A DNA stretch of 64,000 nucleotides from DASSUW01 sp035717845 (GCA_035717845.1 DASTIC010000043.1:48173-112172); one strand, 5' to 3'; numbered from the stretch's first letter, positions 44,638 to 53,332 are shown. Notes: a model not told the origin generated them from the sequence alone. Program-made: numbers and translations.

Positions 44638-46709
44638 GCACCGTGACACCGCCCCTCATCGACGCCGCCGGAGACCTCTGGCCCGACACGGCGCCGCCGG
44701 CCGAGGCGCTCGACCAGCTCGTGCTGGCGTCCAACCTGCTGGGCGCCAACCGCGCCGTGTCGAACTTCGGCGGCGGCAACACCTCCGTCAAGGGCCGTGC
44801 GGTCGACCACGCCGGTCGCGAGATCGACGTGATGTGGGTCAAGGGCTCGGGCTCGGATCTCGCGACGATGGGCCCCGAGCACTTCACGGGCCTCAAGCTC
44901 GACGAGGTGCTGCCGCTGATCGAGCGCGACGCGATGACCGACGAGGAGATGGTCGCGTACCTCTCCCGCTGCCAGCTCGACCCCGCGATGCCGCGCTGCT
45001 CGATCGAGACCCTCCTGCACGCGTTCGTACCGGCGCCCCACGTGCACCACACGCACCCGGATGGCATCAACGTGCTCGCCGGCACGGCCGACGGCGAGCG
45101 GCTGGTGCGGGAGTGCTTCGGCGACGCGGCGGTCTGGATCCCGTACATCCGGCCCGGGTTCACGCTCTCCAAGCAGGTCGGCGAGGCGGCGCGCTCGAAC
45201 CCCGACCTCAAGCTCGTCGTCCTCGCCAAGCACGGGCTGGTGGTGTGGGGCGACACGGCGGAGGAGGCGTACCGGCGGACGATCGAGGTGATCAACCAGG
45301 CGGTCGCGTTCGTGAACGAGCGCACCGGCTCGGCGCCGCGCTTCGGCGGTCGCCATCCGGCCGCCGGCCGGGCTCCCGCGGAGCTCCTGGAGGAGCTGCT
45401 GCCGGCGGTGCGCGGCGCGGTCTCGAGCGAGCGCCACAAGGTGCTGACCGTCGACACGTCGCCGCGCTCGGTCGAGTTCGTGTCCTCCGCCGAGGCCGAG
45501 CACCTGGTCACCGTGGGGGCGCCGTGCCCGGACCACCTGGTGCACACGAAGCGCGTCCCGCTGTGGATCCCGTTCGACCCCGAGACCGACGACGCCGACG
45601 CGCTGCGCGCCCGGATCGCCGAGCGCGCGGAGCGCTTCCGGGCCGGCTACCGGGCGTACGTGGAGGAGTACGGCGACGAGACGACGGAGCAGGCGGACCC
45701 CGACCCGCGCGTGGTGCTGATCCAGCACCTGGGGCTGGTCTCGGCGGGCACGACCACCAAGGCGTCGAAGCTGTCGCGCGACCTCTACCACCGGGCGATC
45801 GAGGTGATGGCCGGTGCACAGGCGCTCGGCGAGTTCGTGTCGCTGGACGCGCGCGAGAGCTTCGCGATCGAGTACTGGCCGCTCGAGCTCTACAAGCTCG
45901 CGCAGGCGCCGCCGCCGGGCGAGCTCCAGGGCCAGGTGGCGCTGGTGACCGGCGGCGCCGGGGGCATCGGCCGGGCGATCGGCGACCAGCTGGCCGCCGC
46001 CGGCGCGTGCGTGGTGGCGTTCGACCTCGACCAGGCGGGCGCCGAGGAGGCCGTCGCGCCGTACGGCGACCAGGGGCTGGCGGTCAGCGGCGACGTCACC
46101 AGCGAGGACGCCGTCGCCGCCGCGTTCGCCGCGGCCGTGCGGCGGTTCGGGGGCGTCGACATCCTCGTGTCCAACGCCGGCGTGGCGTCGAGCGCCGCCT
46201 TGGAGGACACGTCGCTGGCCGAGTGGGAACGCAACCACCGGATCCTCGTGACCGGCTACTTCCTCGTCGCCCGCGAGGCGTTCCGGCTGCTCAAGCAGCA
46301 GGGCCGCGGCGGCTCGCTCGTGTTCGTGGCCTCCAAGAACGCGCTCGTCGCCGGCAAGAACGCGGCCGCGTACTCGTCGGCCAAGGCCGCCGAGCTCCAC
46401 CTCGCCCGCTGCCTTGCCGAGGAGGGCGGCGCGGACGGCATCCGCGTCAACACGGTGAACCCCGACGCGGTGCTCCAGGGCTCGCGGATCTGGGGCTCGT
46501 CGTGGCGCGAGGAGCGGGCCGCCGCCTACGGGATCGAGCCCGACGAGCTGGAGGAGCACTACCGGCAGCGGACCACGCTGCGGGTCAACATCCTGCCGGA
46601 GGACATCGCCCAGGCGGTGCTCCACTTCGCCTCGCCGGAGCGGTCCGGGAAGAGCACGGGGAATCTGCTCAACGTCGACGGGGGCGTCCCGGCGGCGTAC
46701 GCTCGGTGA
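44634..46709 (+). CDS. rhaD: Bifunctional rhamnulose-1-phosphate aldolase / lactaldehyde dehydrogenase (SDR)
   Basis: A 691-residue fusion. The N-terminal class II aldolase domain (about 20-400) has NFGGGNTSVKGR, HHTHPDGINVLAGT (zinc histidines) and VVLAKHGLVVWGDT. The C-terminal SDR domain (about 425-691) has VTGGAGGIGRAIGD, LVSNAGVAS and YSSAK (Y580, K584). The first activity splits rhamnulose-1-phosphate to DHAP and L-lactaldehyde; the second oxidises lactaldehyde to L-lactate. This fusion is known from other bacteria. Here the lactate product meets LutABC encoded directly downstream. Confidence 0.94.
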   Translation: MSTVTPPLIDAAGDLWPDTAPPAEALDQLVLASNLLGANRAVSNFGGGNTSVKGRAVDHAGREIDVMWVKGSGSDLATMGPEHFTGLKLDEVLPLIERDAMTDEEMVAYLSRCQLDPAMPRCSIETLLHAFVPAPHVHHTHPDGINVLAGTADGERLVRECFGDAAVWIPYIRPGFTLSKQVGEAARSNPDLKLVVLAKHGLVVWGDTAEEAYRRTIEVINQAVAFVNERTGSAPRFGGRHPAAGRAPAELLEELLPAVRGAVSSERHKVLTVDTSPRSVEFVSSAEAEHLVTVGAPCPDHLVHTKRVPLWIPFDPETDDADALRARIAERAERFRAGYRAYVEEYGDETTEQADPDPRVVLIQHLGLVSAGTTTKASKLSRDLYHRAIEVMAGAQALGEFVSLDARESFAIEYWPLELYKLAQAPPPGELQGQVALVTGGAGGIGRAIGDQLAAAGACVVAFDLDQAGAEEAVAPYGDQGLAVSGDVTSEDAVAAAFAAAVRRFGGVDILVSNAGVASSAALEDTSLAEWERNHRILVTGYFLVAREAFRLLKQQGRGGSLVFVASKNALVAGKNAAAYSSAKAAELHLARCLAEEGGADGIRVNTVNPDAVLQGSRIWGSSWREERAAAYGIEPDELEEHYRQRTTLRVNILPEDIAQAVLHFASPERSGKSTGNLLNVDGGVPAAYAR

Positions 46710-46710
46710 C

Positions 46711-47445
46711 TTGCGGGTCGCGCTGTTCATCACGTGCGTGAACGACACGCTGTTCCCGGACACCGGCCGGGCGACCGTGCGCGTGCTCGAGCGGCTCGGG
46801 CACGAGGTCGTGTTCCCGCTCGAGCAGACGTGCTGCGGGCAGATGCATGCGAACTCCGGCTACCAGCTCGAAGCCGTGCCGCTGGTGCGCCGGTTCGCGC
46901 GCGTGTTCGGCGATCCGTCGTATGACGCCGTCGTCTGCCCCTCGGGCTCGTGCGCGGCGATGGTGCACGACCAGTACGCGCGGCTCGCCGAGCTGAGCGG
47001 GGACGAGGAGCTGGCGCGGGCGGTGACGGCGGTGGCGCCGAAGGTGCACGAGCTGTCGCAGTTCCTCGTCGATGTGCTGGGCGTCGAGGACGTCGGCGCG
47101 TACTTCCCGCACAAGGTGACGTACCACCCGACGTGCCACTCGCTGCGGCTGCTGAAGGTCGGCGACGCGCCGCTGCGGCTGTTGCGCAACGTGCGCGGGC
47201 TGCGGCTCGTGGAGCTGCCGGAGGCGACCACGTGCTGCGGCTTCGGCGGCACCTTCGCGGTCAAGAACGCCGACACGTCGACGGCCATGCTCACCGACAA
47301 GCTGCGGTCCGTGCTCGACACCGGGGCCGAGGTGTGCGCGGCGGTCGACAACTCGTGCCTCATGCACATCGGCGGCGGGCTGTCCCGCCAGCGGACCGGC
47401 GTACGGACCGTGCACCTCGCGGAGATCCTGGCGGGCACCGAGTGA
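46711..47445 (+). CDS. lutA: L-lactate oxidation complex subunit LutA
   Basis: A 244-residue cysteine-rich (CCG-domain) protein. Two copies of the CCG heterodisulfide-type motif are visible: EQTCCGQMHANSGY (about 39-52) and ATTCCGFGGTFAVKN, plus CPSGSCAAM and YHPTCHSLR. LutA forms the LutABC iron-sulfur complex that oxidises L-lactate to pyruvate. The TTG start follows the stop of the aldolase fusion by 1 bp, so it belongs to the rhamnose operon. Its end overlaps lutB (GTGA). Confidence 0.92.
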   Translation: MRVALFITCVNDTLFPDTGRATVRVLERLGHEVVFPLEQTCCGQMHANSGYQLEAVPLVRRFARVFGDPSYDAVVCPSGSCAAMVHDQYARLAELSGDEELARAVTAVAPKVHELSQFLVDVLGVEDVGAYFPHKVTYHPTCHSLRLLKVGDAPLRLLRNVRGLRLVELPEATTCCGFGGTFAVKNADTSTAMLTDKLRSVLDTGAEVCAAVDNSCLMHIGGGLSRQRTGVRTVHLAEILAGTE

Positions 47446-48854
47446 GCCGGCCGTTCCCCGAGGCCGCGCGGGAAGCGCTCGAGAACACGCAGCTGCGCCA
47501 CAACCTGCGAGTGGCGACCCACACGATCCGCGGCAAGCGCAACGCGGTGGTCTCCGAGGTCCCCGACTGGGAGGCGCTGCGCGACCAGGGCGCGCGGATC
47601 AAGGAAGCCGCGATGCGGCACCTCGACGGGCACCTCGAGCAGCTCGAGCGCTCGGTGACCGCCGCGGGCGGCACGGTCCACTGGGCGCGCGACGCGGACG
47701 AGGCGAACGCGACGGTGGCGCGGCTGGTGCGCGAGGCGGGCTCCCGCGAGGCGATCAAGGTCAAGTCGCTGGCCACCGACGAGATCGGGCTCAACGAGGC
47801 TCTCGCGCGCGAGGGGATCACGGCGCACGAGACCGACCTCGCCGAGCTGATCGTGCAGCTCGGCCACGATCGCCAGTCGCACATCCTCGTGCCGGCCATC
47901 CACCGCAACCGCGCGGAGATCCGCGAGCTGTTCCGGCGCGAGCTGCCCGGCACCGAGGACCTGACCGACGAGCCCGCCGCGCTCGCCGAGGCCGCGCGGC
48001 GGCACCTGCGCGAGCGCTTCCTCTCCGTCGGCGTGGGCATCAGCGGCGCCAACTTCGCGGTCGCCGAGACCGGCACCGTGTGCGTCGTCGAGTCCGAGGG
48101 CAACGGCCGCATGTGCACGACGCTTCCGCGGGTGCTGATCACCGTGATGGGGATCGAGAAGGTGCTCCCGCGGTTCGCCGACCTCGGCGTGATGCTCCAG
48201 CTCCTCCCGCGGTCCTCGACCGGGGAGCGTATGAACCCGTACACGTCCCTGTGGACCGGCGTGACGCCGGGCGACGGGCCGGAGGCGTTCCACCTCGTGC
48301 TGCTCGACGCGGGGCGCACCAACGTGCTCGCCGATCCGATCGGGCGCCAGGCGCTGCACTGCATCCGCTGCTCGGCCTGCCTGAACGTGTGTCCGGTGTA
48401 CGAGCGGACCGGGGGCCACGCGTACGAGTCGACCTACCCCGGCCCGATCGGCGCGATCCTCACGCCGCAGCTGCAGGGCTTGGCGGCGGCGCCGACGCTG
48501 CCGTGGGCCTCGTCGCTGTGCGGGGCGTGCTACGAGGTCTGCCCGGTCAAGATCGACATCCCGTCGGTGCTCGTGCACCTGCGTGGGCGGGTCGTGCGCG
48601 AGGCGAAGGGCGACGGCTGGCGGGCGCGGGTGGCGGGAGAGCGGCTGGCGATGGAGGCGATGGCGCGCGTGTTCGCGAGCCGCCGGCGCTACGAGGCCGC
48701 CCAGCGGGCGGCGCGGGCCGGCGCCTGGCCCCTCTCGCGCGGCGGCAAGATCGAACGCCGGCTTCCGGGGCCCTTGGCGGGCTGGACCCAAGCCCGTGAC
48801 CTGCCGGTGCCCGGTGCGTCCTTCCGAGATTGGTGGCGCCGTGAGCGCGCGTGA
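47442..48854 (+). CDS. lutB: L-lactate oxidation complex subunit LutB
   Basis: A 470-residue iron-sulfur protein. The N-terminal DUF162-type domain has IKVKSLATDEIGLNEAL and ISGANFAVAETGTVCVVESEG; the C-terminal part has two 4Fe-4S cluster motifs, CIRCSACLNVCPVYE (from about residue 306) and CGACYEVCPVKID (from about 359). It transfers electrons in LutABC. Its GTG overlaps lutA's stop and its end overlaps lutC by 14 bp. The co-transcribed location after rhaD fits oxidation of L-lactate made in rhamnose breakdown. Confidence 0.93.
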   Translation: MSRPFPEAAREALENTQLRHNLRVATHTIRGKRNAVVSEVPDWEALRDQGARIKEAAMRHLDGHLEQLERSVTAAGGTVHWARDADEANATVARLVREAGSREAIKVKSLATDEIGLNEALAREGITAHETDLAELIVQLGHDRQSHILVPAIHRNRAEIRELFRRELPGTEDLTDEPAALAEAARRHLRERFLSVGVGISGANFAVAETGTVCVVESEGNGRMCTTLPRVLITVMGIEKVLPRFADLGVMLQLLPRSSTGERMNPYTSLWTGVTPGDGPEAFHLVLLDAGRTNVLADPIGRQALHCIRCSACLNVCPVYERTGGHAYESTYPGPIGAILTPQLQGLAAAPTLPWASSLCGACYEVCPVKIDIPSVLVHLRGRVVREAKGDGWRARVAGERLAMEAMARVFASRRRYEAAQRAARAGAWPLSRGGKIERRLPGPLAGWTQARDLPVPGASFRDWWRRERA

Positions 48855-49452
48855 CGAGATCCTCGGGCGGATCCACACGGCACTCGCCGACGTGCCGGCG
48901 GACGAGCCACCCGCCGCGTTGCTCGACCCGGTCGTCGCGGCGCCGGGGGACGTCGACCGCTTCGCCGAGCGCGCCGCCGACTACCGGGCGACCGTCGTGC
49001 GCGCCGACGACGTCGCCGCGGCAGTGGCCGCCGCCTGCGAGCGCCACGACGCGCGGCGGCTCCTTGCCCCCGATGGCCTGCCCGACTGGGCGCCCGAGGG
49101 CGTCGAGCTCGTGACCGACACGCCCGCGGCGCCACTCGACCGCGACACCGTGGCCGGTGCCGACGGCGTGCTCACCACGTGCGCGCTCGCGATCGCCGAG
49201 ACCGGCACGATCATCCTCGACGCCGGCCCGGGCCAGGGCCGCCGCGCGCTCACGCTCCTCCCCGACCTCCACATCTGCGTCGTCCCCGCCGACCGCATCG
49301 TGGCGGGAGTCCCTGACGCCATCGCCGAGCTCGCCGCCACGCGGGCCCCGATCACGTTCATCTCAGGCCCCTCCGCCACCTCCGACATCGAGCTCAACCG
49401 CGTCGAGGGAGTCCACGGCCCGCGCCGGCTCGAGATCGTCATCGCCGGCTAG
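48841..49452 (+). CDS. lutC: L-lactate oxidation complex subunit LutC
   Basis: A 203-residue protein of the LutC/YkgG (DUF162) family. It has LTTCALAIAETGTIILDAG (about 112-130), LPDLHICVVPADRIV and the terminal FISGPSATSDIELNRVEGVHGPR. LutC completes the LutABC complex. The GTG start lies within the end of lutB. The gene ends 5 bp before the compact palindromic repeat at 49458-49529, which probably terminates the operon. Confidence 0.92.
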   Translation: MSARDEILGRIHTALADVPADEPPAALLDPVVAAPGDVDRFAERAADYRATVVRADDVAAAVAAACERHDARRLLAPDGLPDWAPEGVELVTDTPAAPLDRDTVAGADGVLTTCALAIAETGTIILDAGPGQGRRALTLLPDLHICVVPADRIVAGVPDAIAELAATRAPITFISGPSATSDIELNRVEGVHGPRRLEIVIAG

Positions 49453-49457
49453 GGCTT

Positions 49458-49529
49458 GGCGAACGTCGACGGCGGCATTGAGGGGAGGCGCTCCCCAGCC
49501 TCCCTACCCAGCCGCCGTTGACGTTCGCC
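49458..49529. repeat. Palindromic repeat element, copy 2 (compact), probable bidirectional terminator
   Basis: Two 32-nt arms (49458-49489 and 49498-49529) surround an 8-nt loop. The outer stem (GGCGAACGTCGACGGCGGC against GCCGCCGTTGACGTTCGCC) has a single G-T wobble; the inner GGGGAGGC/GCCTCCCT stem is also well paired, with a 5-nt internal bulge. It lies exactly between the convergent lutC and winged-helix stops, so it can end both transcripts. The same sequence family occurs at 14219-14425. Confidence 0.8.
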
Positions 49530-49533
49530 CGAG

Positions 49534-50706
49534 CTACGCGAGCGCCTTCGAGAGCGGCGACGGGAAGCGCGGCAGGAAGCGCGTGCCGGCGAGCCATTCC
49601 GTGAGGCGGGCCGCCTCTCCCTCCAGGGCCTCGAGACCCTCGGTGCCGACGTCCTCGAGCAGCTGGAGCACGACCTCGCCGCTCTCCCCCTGCCGCCAGC
49701 CGCCGACGATCCGGCCGTCCCACCAGGCGGTCGGGCCGGCGTTGCCGCTGGTGTCGAAGAGCTGCGCCTTGTAGTCGCCGAGGTACCAGTCGCGCTCGAA
49801 CCAGCCCATCGTCGTCGGGTCGAGCGGCGGCAGGAGCGCGGGCCACGGCTCGACCGGCGCGACCGGCTCGAGGTCGTCGGGCAGCAGGTAGCCGGTCTGC
49901 CCATCGAGGTCCACTTCGACCGCCTGAACGTCGGTCAGCGCGCGGCGGACGGCGGCGACGGTGGAGCCCAGCCACCACTTGAGGTCCGCGGCCGTCCCCG
50001 GCCCGAACGCGCGCAGCCAGTGCTCCACCAAACCCGCCACGCCCTCGGCCACAGGCGGAACCGCGAGCTCCTCCCCCAGCCACGCGGCCATCGAGGTCCA
50101 GCGGGGGCGCGACGTCGTCCACCCGCCGTCGTTGGACGCCCGCACGATCCGGCCCGCCGCCGACAGCGTGGTCAGCACGCGAGGGCCGACCGGCACCTGG
50201 CCGCCCCACGACTTCCCCTCGCCGTAGGTCATCGAGCCCTCGAGCAGCGGGATCTCGGCCCGCAGCTCGGACGAGGTGGCCTCGCGGCCCCCGGAGAGGG
50301 CGTCGAGCACCTGCGCGCCGGCCTCCGACAGCCACCGCTCGCCGTCCGGGTAGAGGGCCGCCTTCTCGACGTCGCGAATCAGGCGGCGGCGCTCGGCGTC
50401 GGCGACCCGCTCGCTGGCGCCCGCCTGGGCCACCCCCAGCACGTCGCGCGGGAACACGAACAGCGTGCGGCGCATCGCGAGGTGCTTGACCAGCGTGCGG
50501 TCGGCGTAGAGCGCCCGATCGAGGTCGGCGACGGAGAACCCGTCGACCCGCGCCCACGCGGACAGGTAGACGGTCGCCGGGTCGGTCCCGTGAAGGCACA
50601 CGACCCGCTCGGCCGCCTCCACCGCATCGCCCGCCCGCAAGCCGGGCGCCAGGCCTTGGCGGCGCGCCAGCCGCGCCCGCCGCTCCGCCGCGCCGACCGC
50701 CCGCAC
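49534..50706 (-). CDS. Winged-helix DNA-binding-domain protein (DUF1006/YcaQ-like)
   Basis: A 390-residue protein of the winged-helix crosslink-repair regulator (YcaQ/HTH_42) type. It has GLAPGLRAGDAVEAAERVVC and LHGTDPATVYLSAWARV at the N-terminus, TLVKHLAMRRTLFVFPRDV in the first domain, and a C-terminal PLLPPLDPTTMGWFERDWYLG block with the DWWDGR-like segment TAWWDGRIVGGW. Related E. coli YcaQ is a glycosylase that unhooks DNA interstrand crosslinks, but the actinobacterial members are mostly uncharacterised. The GTG at 50706 overlaps the carbonic anhydrase stop by one base. Confidence 0.82.
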   Translation of the reverse strand: MRAVGAAERRARLARRQGLAPGLRAGDAVEAAERVVCLHGTDPATVYLSAWARVDGFSVADLDRALYADRTLVKHLAMRRTLFVFPRDVLGVAQAGASERVADAERRRLIRDVEKAALYPDGERWLSEAGAQVLDALSGGREATSSELRAEIPLLEGSMTYGEGKSWGGQVPVGPRVLTTLSAAGRIVRASNDGGWTTSRPRWTSMAAWLGEELAVPPVAEGVAGLVEHWLRAFGPGTAADLKWWLGSTVAAVRRALTDVQAVEVDLDGQTGYLLPDDLEPVAPVEPWPALLPPLDPTTMGWFERDWYLGDYKAQLFDTSGNAGPTAWWDGRIVGGWRQGESGEVVLQLLEDVGTEGLEALEGEAARLTEWLAGTRFLPRFPSPLSKALA

Positions 50707-51200
50707 TAGTCGACCGCGACCTCGCGCAGCGCGTGCGTGTCGACGTCGTAGACGAAGCCGCGCACCCCGGTGTGCAGGAGGAACGGCGAGCGGCGCACGC
50801 GCAGGATGGACTGGCGGACGTCGGCGTCGAGGTCGCTGAAGGACTCGATCGCGAACGCGGGAGCGAGGCCCGTCGCCTCCTGCAACTCGGCGCGGAAACC
50901 GTCGTCGGTCAGCCCTTGCATGCCGCAGTCCGTGTGGTGGATCAGCATCACCTCCCGGGTCCCGAGCCGCCGCTGGGAGACAGCGAGCGAGCGGATCACG
51001 TCGTCGGTGATCACCCCGCCCGCGTTGCGCAGAACGTGCGCCTCGCCCTGCTCGAGCCCCAGCGCCGCGAAGACGTCGAGCCGCGAGTCCATGCAGGTGA
51101 CGATCGCCAGCCGGCTCCGGGGCCGGACGTCGAGGTGCTGCGCGGGGAGCGAGTCCGCGAAGGCGCGGTTGTTGGCTACGAGGGTGTCGATCACATCCAC
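50706..51200 (-). CDS. Beta-carbonic anhydrase
   Basis: A 164-residue enzyme that hydrates CO2. Zinc ligands are C36 (VTCMDSRLD, with D38 and R40 as the catalytic dyad), H89 and C92 (HHTDCGM), and RNAGG lies at 58-62, the standard beta-class pattern. The length fits the short type I/II actinobacterial forms. Of two in-frame GTGs, that at 51200 is preferred since AGGG lies 8 bases upstream; the other (51209) has no good spacing. It is coupled to the downstream winged-helix gene and divergent from the ABM gene. Confidence 0.9.
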   Translation of the reverse strand: MDVIDTLVANNRAFADSLPAQHLDVRPRSRLAIVTCMDSRLDVFAALGLEQGEAHVLRNAGGVITDDVIRSLAVSQRRLGTREVMLIHHTDCGMQGLTDDGFRAELQEATGLAPAFAIESFSDLDADVRQSILRVRRSPFLLHTGVRGFVYDVDTHALREVAVD

Positions 51201-51220
51201 GCGTGGCACCCTAGAGAGCC

Positions 51221-51565
51221 ATGAGCGATCCCGGCCTCGTGATGGTCGCCGAGCTCCACGGCCTCGTGGGCCGCCAGACCGAGCTGCACGAGCTGCTCGA
51301 CGCGCTCGCGGCCGGCGCCCGCGACGAGCCCGGGTGCCTGGGCTTCCGCGTCCTCACCGCCGAGGAGCCCGGCGAATGGGTGCTCCTGTCGACGTGGGTC
51401 GACGAGGCCGCACTGCGCGCCCACTACGCCACGGCGCACTACCGCCGCTACCGCGACGCCGTGGGGCCGTTGCTGGCGCGGCCGAGCGACGTGGTCGTGC
51501 ACCACCTCGACCGCACGGTCCACGCGCGCGACCCGAACCCGCCCGATCCGGGGATGCTCGGCTAG
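51221..51565 (+). CDS. Antibiotic biosynthesis monooxygenase (ABM)-family protein
   Basis: A 114-residue dimeric alpha-beta barrel protein. The pattern fits ABM/quinol monooxygenases: VMVAELHGLVGRQTELHELLDAL, EPGCLGFRVLTAEE, WVLLSTWVDEAALRAHY and the TAHYRRYRDAVGPLL helix. Family members include small monooxygenases such as YgiN, but many are only ligand-binding. The gene is divergent from carbonic anhydrase with about 20 bp between starts and converges with the anti-sigma-like gene over a hairpin at 51556-51577. Confidence 0.82.
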   Translation: MSDPGLVMVAELHGLVGRQTELHELLDALAAGARDEPGCLGFRVLTAEEPGEWVLLSTWVDEAALRAHYATAHYRRYRDAVGPLLARPSDVVVHHLDRTVHARDPNPPDPGMLG

Positions 51566-51577
51566 CCCGCGCCGAGC
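51556..51577. terminator. Hairpin at convergent ABM/anti-sigma-like gene ends
   Basis: GCTCGGC and GCCGAGC pair perfectly around an 8-nt loop that includes the ABM stop codon. It sits across the convergent gene ends and could stop transcription from both sides. The stem is short, so the evidence is moderate. Confidence 0.45.
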
Positions 51578-51966
51578 TCGAACCGCAGCCAGACCTCGGT
51601 GCCCTGCGGCACGCGTTCGCGGATCGCGAACGCGTCGGCGGTGCTGGCGATGATGCCGAAGCCCATGCCGGCGCCCCGGTGGTCGGAGGTCGAAGCGCGG
51701 AGCCCCGACCCGTCGTCGACGACGACGATCTCGAGCGCCCCGTCCTCGATGTCGGCGGCGACGTCGATCCGACCCACCTCCGGGGCCGCGTACGCGTGCA
51801 GCACCGTGTTGGAGAGCGCCTCGGTCAGCGCGCTCCCGACGCGATCCTGGAGCTCCGGGCCGCCGCCGTGCTCGCCGGCGAAGGCTCGCAGCCAACGCCG
51901 CGCGGTCCCCACCGACCGGGCCTCGGCGGGGAGCTCGAACGTCACCAACGGGATCGGCGTCTTCAC
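51562..51966 (-). CDS. RsbW-like ATP-binding protein (anti-sigma factor/serine kinase)
   Basis: A 134-residue HATPase_c protein. The N box is VGSALTEALSNTVLHAY, the G1 box VVDDGSGLRAS and the G2 box GMGFGIIASTADA; a terminal LRFELGAG closes the domain. Such proteins bind an alternative sigma factor or phosphorylate an anti-anti-sigma protein. There is no sigma factor gene next to it. Its GTG overlaps the stop of the upstream unknown gene (GTGA), so the two are coupled and the neighbour is likely its partner. Confidence 0.86.
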   Translation of the reverse strand: MKTPIPLVTFELPAEARSVGTARRWLRAFAGEHGGGPELQDRVGSALTEALSNTVLHAYAAPEVGRIDVAADIEDGALEIVVVDDGSGLRASTSDHRGAGMGFGIIASTADAFAIRERVPQGTEVWLRFELGAG

Positions 51967-52337
51967 GAGGACCGCTCCGCGCGCGGATCGCTCTGCTCGG
52001 CGATGCGGCCCGCAACCCCGTGCTTGACCACCACCTCGTAGTCGCCGCCGTCGGCGACCACCTCGTCGAAGTGCGCCTCGTGGCCGGCGACGAGCACGAA
52101 CCGCCGCGGATGGGCGCGAACGGCCTCGTACTCGCTCAACGTCAGCTCGACCACGGCGTTGCAGCCGAGTTGGCCGCATTCGCATACGAACGGGCTTGGG
52201 CCGTCGCGCGTCACGCGCCCCGCCTCGATCGCCTCGTTGACGGAGCGCGCGAGGGTCTCGTTGTGCGCGATCCGCTCGTCCGGCAGCCGCGCCCCCGGAC
52301 CTCCGACGCCGGGCTGCGACGGCTGAGGAGCATCCAC
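51963..52337 (-). CDS. Hypothetical protein with CxCxxxxC motif, partner of RsbW-like protein
   Basis: A 124-residue protein without a family name I can give with confidence. It has RIAHNETLARSVNEAIEAG near the N-terminus, then FVCECGQLGCNAVVELTLSEYEAVRAHPRRFVLVAGHE, in which C, C and C (CECGQLGC) may bind a metal. This sequence pattern appears to be common in Thermoleophilia-type genomes near anti-sigma-like ATPases; that is recalled, not checked. The gene ends inside the start of the RsbW-like gene and likely acts in the same signalling step. The GTG start at 52337 is the only reasonable one. Confidence 0.72.
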   Translation of the reverse strand: MDAPQPSQPGVGGPGARLPDERIAHNETLARSVNEAIEAGRVTRDGPSPFVCECGQLGCNAVVELTLSEYEAVRAHPRRFVLVAGHEAHFDEVVADGGDYEVVVKHGVAGRIAEQSDPRAERSS

Positions 52338-52375
52338 ACGCGAAGTGTTGCACCGCGGACGCGATACTTCTCCAC

Positions 52376-52810
52376 ATGGCCTTCGTGGCGCCGGCCCGTC
52401 ACCTGCTCCGAGCGCGAGATCTCGCCGACGCCCGCTACTTCGAGCCGCTCGACGTCGACGACCTCGCCCGGGCCGCCGGCCTCTCCCGCGCGCACTTCAG
52501 CCGCGAGTTCCGCCGCGCGTTCGGGGAGTCCCCGCACGCCTACCTGCTCACCCGGCGGCTCGAGCGCGCGGCCGCCCTGCTGCGCACCACCGACCGCTCG
52601 GTCGCCGACATCTGCTTCTCGGTCGGCCTCCAGAGCGTCGGCTCGTTCACGACCAGCTTCACGCGCACGTTCGGTGCCTCCCCCACGGCCTACCGCGCCA
52701 CGTTCCCGCCCGCCACCCAGCGCATGATGGTTCCCAGCTGCGTGATCCGCGCCTACGCGCGGCCGCAACGCAGCACGTTTCGAGAAGACAACGGCGCGCG
52801 GCGCGTCTAG
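52376..52810 (+). CDS. AraC-family transcriptional regulator (HTH only)
   Basis: A 144-residue protein that consists of an AraC-type double helix-turn-helix with little else: LDVDDLARAAGLSRAHFSREFRRAFGESPHAYLLTRRL (first HTH, split here), then RSVADICFSVGLQSVGSFTTSFTRTFGASPTAYR (second HTH). There is no ligand-binding domain, which is typical for short actinobacterial AraC regulators next to VOC enzymes. It precedes the VOC gene by 44 bp on the same strand and probably controls it. Confidence 0.9.
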   Translation: MAFVAPARHLLRARDLADARYFEPLDVDDLARAAGLSRAHFSREFRRAFGESPHAYLLTRRLERAAALLRTTDRSVADICFSVGLQSVGSFTTSFTRTFGASPTAYRATFPPATQRMMVPSCVIRAYARPQRSTFREDNGARRV

Positions 52811-52854
52811 CGTGGCGCACGTCAACTCCCCTCGATCTCCCAGGAGGACCGCAA

Positions 52855-53283
52855 ATGAAGATCGCCAACGCCCACCTGTGGGTCCACGACCAGGACGACG
52901 CGCGCGACTTCTACACGACGAAGCTCGGCATGGAGGTGCGCAGTGACGTGACCGTCGCCGAGCTCGGCAACTTCCGCTGGCTCACCGTCGGCCCCGTCGG
53001 CCAGCCCGACGTCGCGATCGCCCTGATGGCCATCCCCGGACCCCCCGTGTTCGAGCCCGACACGTCCGAGAAGGTGCGCGAGCTCATGTCCAAGGGCGCG
53101 GCCGGCACCGTCTTCCTCACCACCGAGGACTGCCGTGCCGAGTACGAGGAGCTCAGGGCGCGCGGCGTCGAGTTCACCGAGCCGCCCGAGGAGCGCCCCT
53201 ACGGCATCGACGCCGGGTTCCGCGACCCGTCGGGCAACGCCCTGCGCCTGACCGAGGTCAAGCAGGCGTTCGCGAACGCCTGA
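52855..53283 (+). CDS. VOC-superfamily glyoxalase-like protein
   Basis: A 142-residue vicinal-oxygen-chelate fold protein with two beta-alpha-beta-beta-beta modules. It has ANAHLWVHDQDDARDFYTTKLG at the N-terminus (metal-binding histidine H7), GTVFLTTEDCRAEYEELRARG and IDAGFRDPSGNALRLTE in the second half. Members include glyoxalase I, dioxygenases and resistance proteins; exact activity is unclear. AGGAGG precedes its ATG at a good distance. It forms a regulator-enzyme pair with the upstream AraC gene. A strong hairpin follows at 53294-53321. Confidence 0.88.
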   Translation: MKIANAHLWVHDQDDARDFYTTKLGMEVRSDVTVAELGNFRWLTVGPVGQPDVAIALMAIPGPPVFEPDTSEKVRELMSKGAAGTVFLTTEDCRAEYEELRARGVEFTEPPEERPYGIDAGFRDPSGNALRLTEVKQAFANA

Positions 53284-53293
53284 GTCACGCCGG

Positions 53294-53321
53294 CGGCGCC
53301 GGGCCTCGCGGCCCGGCGCCG
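53294..53321. terminator. Strong GC-rich bidirectional terminator
   Basis: CGGCGCCGGGCC pairs perfectly with GGCCCGGCGCCG around TCGC (12-bp stem, 4-nt loop). It lies 10 bp after the VOC stop and 12 bp before the convergent SBP stop, so it can end both transcripts. No T tract follows on either strand. Confidence 0.75.
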
Positions 53322-53332
53322 TGTAGCGCGGT

